64,000 nt of DNA from Hemileia vastatrix (GCA_030280995.1 JASXTE010000008.1:16320212-16384211), one strand, 5' to 3'. Shown: positions 10,560 to 21,679, counted from the stretch's first letter. Notes: generated by a model from the sequence alone, not told the origin. Made by a program: numbers and translations.

Positions 10560-11207
10560 ATGTGTGACAACAATGATATTGTGAGTAATAAGGCAAAACC
10601 TTATAGCTTAAGACCTAGAGCTGAAAGACCTGTTACAGGAAATTCAAATGGAGGGCCAGGATTCCCACACAAACAGCAAAACTCCACAAATGTCTCTGGT
10701 GGAAAGGGAAAAACTGTTAAACCAGGTATCAATAAAGAAAACAAGAAATACTTTACAAGAACAAATTCACTCCCTCTCCACTCTACTGAACACCTTGACA
10801 ATAAGAGTCAACAATATAGTGGACCAGATAAACAATCTGGAAAAAAGAGCAGCTCAGGGTTTTGTAGAAGTCAATCAAGCTCTAGTAGAAATAAAGGCTC
10901 AACCACCAAAAGTGGCACCCAACAGCTCCATAGCAGCACCTCCAGCCCAAGAGGCAGACCAAAAAATTACTGTAAGAAAATGGAAGTGGGATTGGTATGC
11001 CCAAAACTACAACAACCCTCAACAGCAGGGCTCCAGAAGTCACCCTTACAGGGGAAAGCCAAGGAGAGGCAGGGGAAATGGAATAAGACCTTGGTAAGTC
11101 ATTCATCTTCTCAGGATCAATTATATAATCCTAACAATGAATTACTTATAGGTAATGAAATTGATAGAGATATATTGGATATAATTGATAAGAATTTAAA
11201 AAATTAA
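10560..11207 (+). CDS. Leader ORF of element B, Ser/Lys-rich frame
   Basis: A 215-residue frame from an ATG at 10560. It begins MCDNNDIVSNKAKPYSLRPR and becomes very rich in Ser, Lys, Gln and Gly, then ends in a short acidic tail. I do not recognise it. It overlaps another open frame (10648-11097) for 450 bases. The first 30 or so residues look protein-like (YSLRPR), while the middle may simply be the shadow of the other frame. A single frameshift near 10648 could join this N-terminus to the coiled-coil frame. It lies upstream of gag, where most gypsy elements carry no gene. Confidence 0.35.
   Translation: MCDNNDIVSNKAKPYSLRPRAERPVTGNSNGGPGFPHKQQNSTNVSGGKGKTVKPGINKENKKYFTRTNSLPLHSTEHLDNKSQQYSGPDKQSGKKSSSGFCRSQSSSSRNKGSTTKSGTQQLHSSTSSPRGRPKNYCKKMEVGLVCPKLQQPSTAGLQKSPLQGKAKERQGKWNKTLVSHSSSQDQLYNPNNELLIGNEIDRDILDIIDKNLKN
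10648..11097 (+). CDS. Leader ORF of element B, coiled-coil with Arg/Gly tail
   Basis: A 149-residue frame from an ATG at 10648. A heptad-like segment (about 30-85, including LSTLLNTLTIRVNNIV) predicts a coiled coil. It is followed by a Pro/Ala-rich linker and a C-terminus WKWDWYAQNYNNP then an Arg/Gly-rich tail ending IRPW. Such a basic tail could bind RNA. It has no known domain that I recognise. It reads as more protein-like than the overlapping frame, so it may be the real product, perhaps with the N-terminus of the frame starting at 10560. It could be an extra gag-like protein of the element. Confidence 0.4.
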   Translation: MEGQDSHTNSKTPQMSLVEREKLLNQVSIKKTRNTLQEQIHSLSTLLNTLTIRVNNIVDQINNLEKRAAQGFVEVNQALVEIKAQPPKVAPNSSIAAPPAQEADQKITVRKWKWDWYAQNYNNPQQQGSRSHPYRGKPRRGRGNGIRPW

Positions 11208-11345
11208 TCATTTTAAAATAAAATTTTAAAATTGTCTTTAAATGAGGACAATGTACATAGTTTTATTGACCAACAGGATAATGCTATAAATATAAAAATG
11301 GAACCAAATGAATTAAATATTTAACCTGATGTTTAGTCTTCCGAA

Positions 11346-13895
11346 TTGTACACAGAAAAAATTGAATATTTTCTAAAAGAAAATCCAATGGAATCAAAAA
11401 TAATTAGTAAATTATTATTAAGAATTGAAAAATTGGAAGAATTCTCTAGAGAGTCAAACAATAATACAGAAAGTGTATTATTAAACCTCACACAAACATT
11501 GAGTACAACAGCCAATATGTTAAAAATTATTGAGAATTCAAATAATGGATTTATCAATGAAAACAAAAGATTAAACTCTGAGATTAAAAATTTAGAAAAT
11601 AAATTTGAACATTCTCAGAATATTATGGCTACCATAGAGGGACATGTAAAATTGTCTTTTTCAAATGTGAATGATACCTTAACTCATGTACCTGTAGTAA
11701 AAGATAGGTTACAAAGAGTAGAAATTGAAAATGCTAACATTTTGAAAAAATACTGATAAAATAAAAGATAATACCTCTTATGTGGAAAGAGTACCAGTTT
11801 TTATGAAACACTCAGATGATAGACCAATGATTGAACATTAATACTGTTTCATGGGCTCTGAGAATACAAAATCAGTAAAGGATGAAATAAATGATCATCT
11901 TTCTAAAGTAAGTGAATTTCTCAATAATCCTCAGGTTATGGAAGCAAAAACTAGCCAAAAAAACTTGCCTAAGTTAGATCAGTACCCTTCTTTTGACAGG
12001 GATTTAAAATCTGATTGGCAACAATTCATTCAAAGAATTGATAACTTAAAATATTCATACAAATTACCTGATAAATAAATTACATCAAAATTGATATCTT
12101 TATTTACAGATGTGGCCTTATTATAGTTTGAATTTGTATTGAGTGAGGGAATTAACTACTCCTGGAATCAATGGAAGGAACTAATTGAAAGGCAATTTGG
12201 TGGCCCAAAATTTAGAATCACTCAACAAAGATTGTATCAGAAAGCCAGATATAATACAAATGCTGGAGATAAACCCATGATATTTTTAATGAATTTAATA
12301 AAAATCATGAAAGCCATGGATCCAAAAATGGATTATGATGAGTAGAAAGAAAAAATAATATATAAATTGCCTATATCATTCAGAGACATTATTGTAGCTA
12401 GAACTGAAATCATCATAGATACTTCTGGGTTTATTAATATATGCAATGAAGTATTATTGAACCACAAATATGAAACCAGGTATAATAATTGCAAGCAAAG
12501 TGTTGAGGTAGTAAAACCTACTACAAATAGGTTACCAGTAGAGAAGAAAAAACCTTCAGCTCCCCTTGTCCCTAAAAGACAAGAAAATAACACTTGCTAA
12601 AAATGTAATGAACCTTGGGCTAAAGGTCATACTTGTAAGAAAAGAATAAATGTTATTGAAAACTCACAAGATTCTGAATAAAGTAATCACAAAGATGAAA
12701 AGGAAGAATCTAGTGAGGATTGTAAAAGTAACATTTCTTACAGTGATGATGAAAATGAGATATATGTATTAGAACAGGATATTATGTTCCTGAATGATGC
12801 AATACCTCATACAGATACATCTTTAACTTCCATTGAAGAAGCTGAAATAATTAAAGATGTATCTCATGATACTTAAAAAATAACACCTATCAGAGCGCCT
12901 GTTATTATATGTGGAAAAGAAATGGATGCCATTCTTGACACTGGGGCTGCAGGTAGTGTAGTTTCAATTAAGACATTAATGAAACTTGATAGTAAGTAAA
13001 AGGAAAAACTAGAACCTGTTCAAAAAAGAACTGGAGAGGTTTTGGTTCAGTATTAAATCCAATTGGCAAATACAAAACTGCTGTATTCTTTAAATATAAT
13101 AATGGATATGTTAGAGCAGTATGTGAATTTGTAGTAATGGATAATAAAAGTTGTAGTGATTGGTTTATTATTGGCAATGATTTATTGACAAAATTTGGCA
13201 TTAAACTAGATCCTGCAAACAGTTGCTTCACTAGAGGTGTGCATGGTAAGAGAAAATTCAAGATATGTTCTGAAAATTCAGTATATGCCATTTCTCCTAG
13301 AGAGGAACAACTGCAAGGTGGAAGAGCCACCACTGAAGTGGTAGAATTGGACAATGAAATCCAAAAGGCCTCTTTCAGTCCTCAACTCTCAAAAATTGAA
13401 GAAGAAAATATTTTGAGATTGATTAAATCATATCCTATGGCATTTGCTCATGGTTCAAATGAACTAGGATTGGTCAAAGACCATGAGATGAAAATCTCTT
13501 TAAGTTGTGATTTGGATAATATTCCTGGCAGCTTGAAAAAGAAACCTTACCAAGCTTCTCCTGCAAAAAGGAAAGATATTGAAGACAACATAAAAATGTT
13601 GCTATAAATGGGTATTGTTGAAAAAAAAGACACAATACCTAAGTATTGTGTTATTTCACCAGTATTAATCTCTTATGAAAAATATAAGGCAAGATTATGC
13701 GGTGATTATAGAGTTCTGAATACATACACTGTAGATGATATTTACCCTCTACCAAGGATAGCTTCTATCCATGCTACCTTACAAGGAGCAAAATACATTT
13801 CCTGTCTGGATGGAAAAAAAGGGTTACCACCAGATTCCTTTGGAAAAGAATTCTCAAAATTACTTATTAATAACCACACATATGGGTATATTTAA
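11346..13895 (+). pseudogene. Gag, protease and RT start of chromovirus B, broken
   Basis: Homologous to the first ORF of element A. A coiled-coil N-terminus (11346-11756) and capsid-like pieces (11851-12345, 12367-12600) are followed by a zinc knuckle with a stop where tyrosine is expected (near 12598). The protease ILDTGAAGS is near 12930 and RT starts in 13137-13895. In-frame stops lie near 11754, 12076, 12124, 12343, 12598, 12679, 12874, 12997 and 13605. Several replace tryptophan (TGG to TAG) or fit C-to-T or G-to-A change. Another frame slip occurs around 13815 in a run of A. Not functional. Confidence 0.85.
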
Positions 13896-16434
13896 GTATG
13901 TGAGAATGCCATTTGGCCCAAAAAATGAGCCTTCAGTCTTCCAAAAATTAATGGATAGTGTTTTCCATCAGGAAATGGTTGAAGGATGGCTTTTGGTCTA
14001 TATTGATGACATCATAGTGTTTTCAAAAATATATGATGAACATTTAAATCACCTGGAAAGAGTCTTTCAAAAGATGGATGAAATAAAAATGACAATTGCA
14101 TTAAAGAAATGTAAGCTTGGATTTCAATCCTTGAAAGTACTTGGACATGTTGTATCTGGATTACAAATTTTTGTTGACCAGAATAAGGTGGCAGCAATAA
14201 AAAACATTGGTATACCTAAAAATGTAAAAGAGGTTCAAAGTTTTTTGGGTATGTGTGGATATTACAGAAAGTACATTAAAAATTACCAATCCATTGCAGC
14301 TCCTTTAACAACATTAATCAGGAAAAATGAAGCTTTCATTTGGAATAATGAAAGACAACACGCCTTTAATAAATTAAAGGAATGTTTAATGTCAGCTCCA
14401 ATATTGGGACTGCCAGATTTCACCCTACCTTTTATCTTGTACACTGATGCAAGCTTCATAGGGTTAGGTGCTGCTTTACAGCAGAAACAGATAATAAATA
14501 GAAAATTATCTGAAGTAGTCACCTGTTATATATCCATAACCTTAAGAAAAACAGAATTAAGGTATGGTGCCACACAGCTAGAATTTTTGGCCGTGGTGTG
14601 GGCTTTGGAGAAACTTCATTACTATCTGGAAGACCAGAAGTTTGAACTTATAACAGATTGCAGTGCAGTAAAATCATTACTAAACATGAAAACCTCTAAT
14701 AGGCACATGTTTGGATGGAAACTATCTTTACAGGAGTACAGAGGAAGAATGAAAATCACTCACAGAGCAGGAACATTGCATTCTAATGTGGATTTATTAT
14801 TAAGAAGTCCTTTGCCAAATGATGATGACAACCCAGCTTATGTACCTGAAAATGAGGTTATACATATATTTGGGATTTATATAGTGGATTTAGAGAAAGA
14901 ATTTATGCAAAATATAATGGAAAATTATTCATCTGATAAAGATTTGATTAAACTATCTACCATTCTAAATGATCCAACTAATGCCTCCATGAGTGCATTG
15001 ATTAAAACCTTGCCTCCAAAGTATAGAAATGCGTTGGAAGAAGGTAAACTGCCAATTGAAGATGGATACATATATTACAGGAAAAAGTTAAGTAATGTAA
15101 TAGTGATACCACCTTCTATGAAAGAGTTAATGTTAAGTACTTTTCATGATGACATCTTAGCTGGTCATTTTGACTTTAACAAAACATTAACAAGAGTTAA
15201 AAACACAGCCTGGTGGATAAACATGAAAGAATATGTACAAAAATACATTGAAACATGTGACTCTTGTCAGAAATCTAAAAGATTAACTGGGAAGAGAGCT
15301 GGGTTGTTACAACAAATAGAGCAGCCAAAAGCTCCATGGGAAATTATAAACATGGATTTTGTAACTGGCTTGCCATTAGCAGGAAAAGAAAGTTTCAGTT
15401 CTTTCTGGGTAATAGTTGATAGATTAACACAAATGTTTAAATTTATCCCTACCCATAAAGAGGTATCTGCAAAAGACTTGGAATTACTATGGTGGACTCA
15501 GATGATGAATACTTCTGAGTTCCCTAAATCCATAATCTCTGACAGAGACCCTAAATTCACTTCAGAGTTCTGGACATCTTTGATGGAAGTATTAGCTTGT
15601 CAATTAAAATTGTCTACAGCACACCATCCACAAAATGATGGGCTGGCTGAGAGAATGATACAAACTCTAGAAGACATGATCAGAAGATATTGTGCCTTTG
15701 GATTGGAATACAAAGACAATGAGAAATTCACACATGACTGGGTAACATTAATTCCTGGCCTTGAATTTGCTTATAACAGCACAACTCATTCTGTAACAGA
15801 GAAGAAACCATTTGAACTCTGTCTGGGATATGTACCAAATACCCCAGTAAATCATTTAAATAAATTACCAAGGTTAGATATACACCCTGGTACTAAATCC
15901 TTTATTCATATAAAACAAATGTGTAGAAAGCATGCAGAAGAATGCATCCAAAAAGCATTTGAATATGAAAAGAAAAGGTGGGATAAATCTCATAAAGAAT
16001 TTGAATTCAAAAAGGGAGATGAAGTCCTTATATCAACACCACATTTTAACTTACAAGGTAATGTTAAATTAAAGGATCCCTTTTTAGGACGTTTTGTAGT
16101 AAGCAAAATGGTTTTTAATAATGCAGTGGAAGTCATATTATATGCTCCATATGATAGGAAACATCCAGTTTTCCCTATCTCATTATTGAAACCTTACCAT
16201 GCAAATGATCTTGACTTATTTCCAAAAAGAAGAGGAAGGCCTAAAAAGCAACCTGAAAAAATTGTGGAAAAAGCAGAGATTGAAAAAATACTCAAGATAA
16301 TAATCCTTACTAAAGAAAAAGGAACTGAGTATTTATTAAGATTTAAAGGGAAATCAAATGAATTTGATAAATGGATACCTGAAAAAGAAATTTCTAATTT
16401 ATCCACCCTTCTTAAAATATTTAAACAGAAATAA
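13771..16434 (+). CDS. RT, RNase H, integrase and chromodomain of chromovirus B
   Basis: An 887-residue open frame; homology to A begins at about residue 18 with GYHQIPLEKNS. RT YIDD is at about 76 and RNase H TDAS at about 223. Integrase residues are D in MDFVTGLP (about 527), D in SDRDPKF (about 589) and E in HHPQNDGLAERM (about 625), where the usual T before DG is N. A chromodomain lies at about 830-885, ending in KWIPEKEI. The catalytic residues remain, although the upstream gag is dead and the join to the RT N-terminus needs a frame change. The ATG is not a natural start. Without a working gag this copy could move only with help from a relative. Confidence 0.85.
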   Translation: MLPYKEQNTFPVWMEKKGYHQIPLEKNSQNYLLITTHMGIFKYVRMPFGPKNEPSVFQKLMDSVFHQEMVEGWLLVYIDDIIVFSKIYDEHLNHLERVFQKMDEIKMTIALKKCKLGFQSLKVLGHVVSGLQIFVDQNKVAAIKNIGIPKNVKEVQSFLGMCGYYRKYIKNYQSIAAPLTTLIRKNEAFIWNNERQHAFNKLKECLMSAPILGLPDFTLPFILYTDASFIGLGAALQQKQIINRKLSEVVTCYISITLRKTELRYGATQLEFLAVVWALEKLHYYLEDQKFELITDCSAVKSLLNMKTSNRHMFGWKLSLQEYRGRMKITHRAGTLHSNVDLLLRSPLPNDDDNPAYVPENEVIHIFGIYIVDLEKEFMQNIMENYSSDKDLIKLSTILNDPTNASMSALIKTLPPKYRNALEEGKLPIEDGYIYYRKKLSNVIVIPPSMKELMLSTFHDDILAGHFDFNKTLTRVKNTAWWINMKEYVQKYIETCDSCQKSKRLTGKRAGLLQQIEQPKAPWEIINMDFVTGLPLAGKESFSSFWVIVDRLTQMFKFIPTHKEVSAKDLELLWWTQMMNTSEFPKSIISDRDPKFTSEFWTSLMEVLACQLKLSTAHHPQNDGLAERMIQTLEDMIRRYCAFGLEYKDNEKFTHDWVTLIPGLEFAYNSTTHSVTEKKPFELCLGYVPNTPVNHLNKLPRLDIHPGTKSFIHIKQMCRKHAEECIQKAFEYEKKRWDKSHKEFEFKKGDEVLISTPHFNLQGNVKLKDPFLGRFVVSKMVFNNAVEVILYAPYDRKHPVFPISLLKPYHANDLDLFPKRRGRPKKQPEKIVEKAEIEKILKIIILTKEKGTEYLLRFKGKSNEFDKWIPEKEISNLSTLLKIFKQK

Positions 16435-16615
16435 AGTTCTGTTCAACCAGCTGAGGGGTTAAAAAACCAGTACTCATAATATTTTATTATGTTTTATTTC
16501 TTTAAAGTATAATCTTTAATGCTACAGAATTAATCTGAATACCTGAAAATTAAACAAATAAATAAATAAAATGTATAACTTATCATTTTTTTATTGTTTT
16601 TTTTGGGTGGGAAAG

Positions 16616-18115
16616 TGTCAGCCTGTATATCCCCAGGACTGAGTAAAAAGTACTTATACGTTATGTTAAACACATGAGCTATACATGGGAATAATACTTA
16701 AGAGTACACAAACAGTATACATAAGTAAAATTATGATAATATACAAAATTTGCCATTATAACACCTTATATACATGCATATATCCACCTTTTATAAGTCT
16801 TATGTACTTAATATTAAGTTGAAAATGTTAGGGTAATATTAACAGCCTTAAGTATAAGGCTAAATAATTTTTAAGTACACTTAAAGCTGTTATTTTCACT
16901 GTTTTATGCAAAAAACAAGAAATGTGCTTTATTTCACTTAAAAGTTGACTATATGCGCCATAAATTTGAGAATATCAAAAATGTGCTTTGACAGATCAAT
17001 TTGTCTCATTTAGGACTATTGATTTGGCTATTTAAATGCATAAAAATAACACTTTTCAAATTTGGTGTTTTTTATGCCAGAAATGGCTTCTGTGTACTGG
17101 CCACATACTGCCTGCTTTTCTCCCATTTGAATAGCTTCATTTTTAGCAAAGTTAGCTTTTTCACACTAAAATTACCCCACATTCTACACCCACTGTGGGA
17201 AAACACACTAAAATAGGCAACAGGCACTTATTTAGTGTCCTAGCTTAATTAATAATGCATTGACCCTCTTTATATGCACTAATTTCATTAATAACCTCAC
17301 TCTTGGCGCCTTATTTCACTACCACGCTTAAATTCCCCTAAAATTAGTCAAGGATTTACCTGTGCAAGCACCTTCCAAGGACTGCATGTAGTTACCCCAC
17401 ATCTCACACTCTTTTTTGAGTTTTTGGTGGTTTCTCAGTCAATAATGGGTATTTTTGGATGGGAATTTCACGTAGTATAATGTCAGGATTAGCCCCATTA
17501 ATTCTACAGTTAATCCCCCTTATTATTAAGCTACTATTAACTTTAAAAAATCCCCTTTTAGTCTTTTATATTGCTGTTTAATACGCATATACTCTCTTTT
17601 TATCTTATTCTTTAATTTTGATGGATTTCCCTTATTATTGCAGGATTTTGACAGTTGTTACTCTTCTAATTATGTCATGGGTTACTGGGAACGTTTATGG
17701 GCATGTCTATTAGTTGTTTGGAGGCATCATTAACTGTGTATTGGGTGGTACATCAAGGGAATTATTGGGGAACTCAGTGTGTATAAAAGGAGGAGGTTTT
17801 TTGGGTCTTGTTTCTACATTCTTTATCATTACAATTTAACCAATATAACCAAATAAATTACAATACATATCAATTAGTACTTTTATAAGACTTTTGAATA
17901 GTATCTGAATTATAAAATATATTTTTCTACCAATTAAAAAGATTGTAAGCCATATGTAAAAATAGTGAGAATTATATTTCTGAGACCTTTAATTTTGATT
18001 ATATTTTACTACTTGTTGGATTTAAATTACAGTATTCATATAGGACCATTAAAATCTTCTAGACAACTGACAATTCAAGCTAGTTCATGTTTTTGTACTT
18101 GATCTCAGCCTGACA
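16616..18115 (+). repeat. 3' LTR of chromovirus B (1500 bp)
   Basis: Starts TGTCAGCCTG after the G-rich TTTTGGGTGGGAAAG tract and ends CTCAGCCTGACA. Its TATA box is at 17782-17790. A TCTTCTAGA block about 60 bases before the end is also seen in LTRs C and C', suggesting shared ancestry. It contains the uninterrupted version of the copia target site. Confidence 0.88.
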
Positions 18116-18344
18116 ATATTAAATTGGTAGAGTTTTAATTCTGCGATTTTTTTTCCTTGAACTTTTTCCTGATCTTACTTGGTTCAAAATATCAAAACAT
18201 GACCAATGTTGCTGAAAGAAACATTTGATTTTGTTTCTATGTGTAACAATGAAAGGCTGTTTCTAAACGGCTGCAGAGTGTTGTATATCTTATTTGAACA
18301 CATGCTTCTTTATTTATGTATTTTATTTAAAAAATTTACTTTTT

Positions 18345-18670
18345 AAAGCAGCCAGATTTCTACTGGCTGCCTTTTGGAAACCTTAATTTATGACGCAAGC
18401 CTTTGAAATTGGCTTGGGTCCCTTACATTTAAATTTAGTGATTCCAGCCAGGTTTACCCTGGCTGGAAGTGTTGATTTTGGGAAACAAAAGTTGCTAAAA
18501 GCAACTTTGGTTTCTTGCTTTTACATTTGCCACCCTCCCAGCCAATTTACTAGGCTGGGAGGTGGCCAAATCTGTATGCAACGCACATTGCTGCTGCAAG
18601 AAACATGCGTTGCACACTTGCATCCATATTTCATGCAGCTGACTTGAAATCAGCTGCATGAGATATGGGA
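18345..18670 (+). repeat. Array of seven successive DNA hairpins
   Basis: Consecutive inverted repeats with short loops: 18348-18370, 18392-18420, 18442-18468 (11-bp perfect stem, 5-nt loop), 18483-18513, 18529-18566, 18577-18614 and 18624-18668 (19-bp stem, one mismatch, 7-nt loop). The stem sequences differ from one another, so this is not a simple tandem repeat. The stretch is GC-richer than its surroundings. Open frames on either strand (about 85 and 60 codons) look incidental. Function unknown. The 18116-18344 stretch before it holds nothing I recognise. Confidence 0.8.
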
Positions 18671-18688
18671 AGCACATGCAACGCGAGT

Positions 18689-19771
18689 TGTAGACAATCC
18701 TATAGTACTAGCTATAGGCCTTGACCAAGGGAGTTGGAGTAAAACTGGAGAGAAAAACCCCTGTCCCTTTGAGAAATACCAGGTGAGATTTATTTGCTAC
18801 AGAAAATTAGAGACTGTTACTATACCCCTTCCAAAACACTTCTTGACTGCTTAACAAGTCAAGACAGTAGCCAATAGCAGATTACTGAGAACCAAAGAAC
18901 CAGAAACCTGAAATGCAGAAAGATCCACACCAGAAAAACAAAACACTGTGCACTTGTTGCACAGAAAACAGCAATAATACTTGATGCAGGTTGCAAAGCT
19001 ACACCAGAGAAACCAGTTGCCAAAGTTGAGTTAAATGAAGAGCTAACCTTGCAACAAAAATGGCCAATTGGGGCCAAAAAACAGGGAAAAATGAGTGAGA
19101 AACAATGATATCACCTCTGGATGGTTGTATGATAATTAGAGTTGCCCCAAACTGTCTTATTCAGTATGTACACACAGACCACCATCTAAAAAATCCATGC
19201 ACAGCCACAAATTTGGTGCTTTTGGCAGCCAAATTGAATAAAAACCCTCTAGAAGTGCTCCCCAGCCTTCTATAACGGAGGCGGGCCACCAGCCTAGAAG
19301 CGGCCAGACCTCCCTGAAGCCAGAAAACAACCAAAAACCTCCAATAAAGCCCAAAATACTTAGAAAAATCCACCACGACTACTAAAACCCTTAAAACACA
19401 AAATTAAGCTATGACAACATTGGGACATAAAATATGGAGCCAAATTAGCCCTACTTAATGGTACTAAGCACTTGACCCTAAGACTTAAGGTTAGCCCGTA
19501 AAACACAAAAAACAAAATTTAACAGCTATCATTTAGAAATGAAAAATGAGCAAATGACCCCTTAAAACTTAAAATATGAAAAATGTCATAAAGACATGAA
19601 ATATAGATAAACTCCAGGGCTATCCAATGGTAGTACCCACATACCCATAGTCTCAATATTCACTGAATAAAACTAGAAAAACACCCAATTATTCACCCAA
19701 TGTCAATTAGGACATACCAAAACAGCCCCAAACAGACCAACAAAGGCCTCTGCCAATTTTGGAAGACCACA
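18689..19771 (-). repeat. LTR-like repeat G1
   Basis: A 1083-bp block repeated at 19887-20967. The + strand reads TGTAGACAATCC at one end and GGAAGACCACA at the other, so both strands show TG...CA ends. The strand is given as - because of the purine tract next to G2. The flanking 5-mers (CGAGT and GCGTT) differ, so it is not a clean solo LTR. Confidence 0.65.
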
Positions 19772-19886
19772 GCGTTGCATGCAGCAGCACCGCACATTGC
19801 ATGTGCTTCATGCAGTGCATTTCACAGCCAGTTTTTCTCTGGCTGTGAAATGCACACAGAGAAACCAAAGTCCCTGCAAGGGACGT
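19772..19886 (+). repeat. Hairpin-rich spacer between G1 and G2
   Basis: Contains a 17-bp perfect stem with a 7-nt loop (19815-19855) and a 6-bp stem (19870-19884). It also has GTTGCATGCAGCAGCACCGC-type words that echo the hairpin array at 18.58-18.66 kb. It seems related to that array. Confidence 0.65.
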
Positions 19887-20967
19887 TGTAGACAATCCTA
19901 TAATACTAGCTATAGGCCTTGACCAAGGGAGTTGGAGAAAACCCAGAGAGAAAATCCCCTGTCCCTTTAGAAAAATATAAGTGAGATTTACCTGCTACAG
20001 TAAATTGGTTCCTGTTTCTAAAGCCTCTTTCCAACACACTTGACTGCCTAATCAGTCAAGAAAGTAGTCTCCAGACAGACTACCAAACCAAAGAACTGAA
20101 ATGTAGACCAATGTCCACACCAGAGAAAGTAATGATACTTGATGTAGGTTGCAAATTCACACCAGAGACAGCAATAATACTGGATATAGCTTGCAAGACT
20201 ACACCAGAGAAAACAGTTGCCAAAGTTGAGTTAAATGAAGAACTAACCTTGCAACAAACACAGCCAATTGTGGCCAAAAAACAGTGAAAACTGAGTGAGG
20301 AACAAGGATATCACCTCTGGATGGTTGTATGATGATTAAAGTTGCCCCAAACTGTCTTATTCACTATATACACACAGACCACTATCTAAGAGCCCATGCA
20401 CACCAACAAATTTGGCGTTTCTGAGTGCCAAATTGCATAAAACCCCTCTAGAAATGCTTCCCAGCCTTCTAGCACTAAGGCGGGAAGTCCCCCTGAGACG
20501 GCTGGACCACCCTGAAGCCAGAAAACCACCAAAAACCTCCAAAAATACCCAAAATACTTAGAAAAATAAACTACAACCACTAAAACCTTTAAAACACATA
20601 ATTAGGCAATAACAACATTGAGACATGAAATGTAGAGAAAAATTAGCCCATTCTAATGGTACTAAGCACTTAATCATAGGACTTAAGGTTAGCCTGTAAA
20701 ATGCGAAAAACAAAATTAAACAGCAATCTTTTAAAATGAAAAATGAGAAATAATCCCTTAAATACTTAGAATATGAAAAATGTCATCAAGACATCATATA
20801 TAGAGAAAAACCAGGGATATCTGATGGTAATACCCACATCCCTGCAGTTCCAATATTTGCTGAATAATTCCAGAAAAACACCCAATTATTAAACAATGCT
20901 ATTTAAGACATATCAAAACAACACCAAACAGACCAACAAAGGGCTTCACCAATTTTGGAAGACCACA
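19887..20967 (-). repeat. LTR-like repeat G2, probable 3' LTR of element D
   Basis: A 1081-bp copy of G1. Read on the - strand it begins TGTGGTCTTCC directly after the purine run GGAGGGAGGA (20968-20977), as a 3' LTR follows a polypurine tract. This fits element D, whose pol also runs on the - strand. The matching 5' LTR is not seen and may have been lost at the 30.53-kb junction. Confidence 0.6.
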
Positions 20968-21015
20968 TCCTCCCTCCAATAGAGAACATCCACATTCTAT
21001 TTCATCACAACCACC

Positions 21016-21640
21016 ATGTTCAGATTCCTCTCCAAATCTGCTACTGACATGGGTCCTTGCCAATACTGCATGGACAACAATCTCATCTGTACCATTGCAC
21101 CTCCAGCTCATCCCTACAGAACCTCCTGTGATGCCTGTCACTCTAGGAAAAAGACTTGTTTCAGACCTGGTCCATTGTCCTCTTCAACATCTTCTCCTCC
21201 TCCACAACCTGATCCACCTTCCACCAGCACCAAAAGATCCAGACCATCCATCCTGATCCCCAGACTGGTCAACAAATTACACCCTTCAAAAAAGAGTGCC
21301 AACCCCGCTACAAAAACTAGCTCTACCATCCCTGGTCCTTCTGATGGTAAGCCCAATACTTCTTCATACTGAAATTCAATCTGACCAATTTCCAGTTCAT
21401 TTCCATCCAGACAGTGATGAAGACAATGTGAGAACCATTGAAGAACCCCCGCCTAATCCATTGCCCACCATCAAAGACAACTTACAACAACATTCTTCTC
21501 AAAAGAAGCATCTCATTCTAAATGACTTCCAATCCACTCCTGCAAGGAACCCACAGGACCTTGAGAAAAGGAAGAACCTCATTCACCAGTTCAAAGCTAA
21601 TTCTGAACATTTTGTTACATCTCTTTATTCTTTTCTGTAG
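21016..21640 (+). CDS. Antisense accessory gene D1, Zn2Cys6-like, one intron
   Basis: Exon 1 is 21016-21346 and exon 2 is 21396-21640. The 49-bp intron starts GTAAGC, has CTGAC near its end and finishes TTTCCAG. Splicing joins the two frames into 191 residues without a stop. Near the N-terminus (about 15-50) are two C-x2-C-x6-C groups, CQYCMDNNLIC and CDACHSRKKTC, with about 13 residues between them. This matches the spacing of fungal Zn(II)2Cys6 DNA-binding clusters, but the basic residues lie in the second half. The rest is Pro/Ser-rich, then acidic, then Lys-rich. It faces the gypsy D pol on the other strand. It may bind nucleic acid; no target is known. Confidence 0.65.
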
Positions 21641-21679
21641 TTGCTTCTTGCCTGAAAATCTTGATTTAAAAATAAAAAA

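Larger units (their letters stand above)
8995..18115 (+). mobile_element. Ty3/gypsy chromovirus B, old copy with interrupted 5' LTR
   Basis: Related to A at protein level but more decayed. The 5' LTR is cut by the copia element, so only its last 887 bases are in the window (8995-9881). The internal part is 9882-16615 and the full 3' LTR is 16616-18115. Gag has many stops while the RT-to-chromodomain frame is largely open. The leader is unusually long (about 1.4 kb) and holds two overlapping ORFs and a direct repeat. Confidence 0.88.

Noticed and set aside
10601..11106. Antisense frames of 66 and 74 codons over the leader ORFs
   Set aside because: Hydrophobic shadows of the Arg/Gly/Ser-rich sense frames.
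18390..18647. Open frame of 85 codons over the hairpin array
   Set aside because: It runs through several perfect inverted repeats; the structure is better explained as DNA or RNA folding than as protein.
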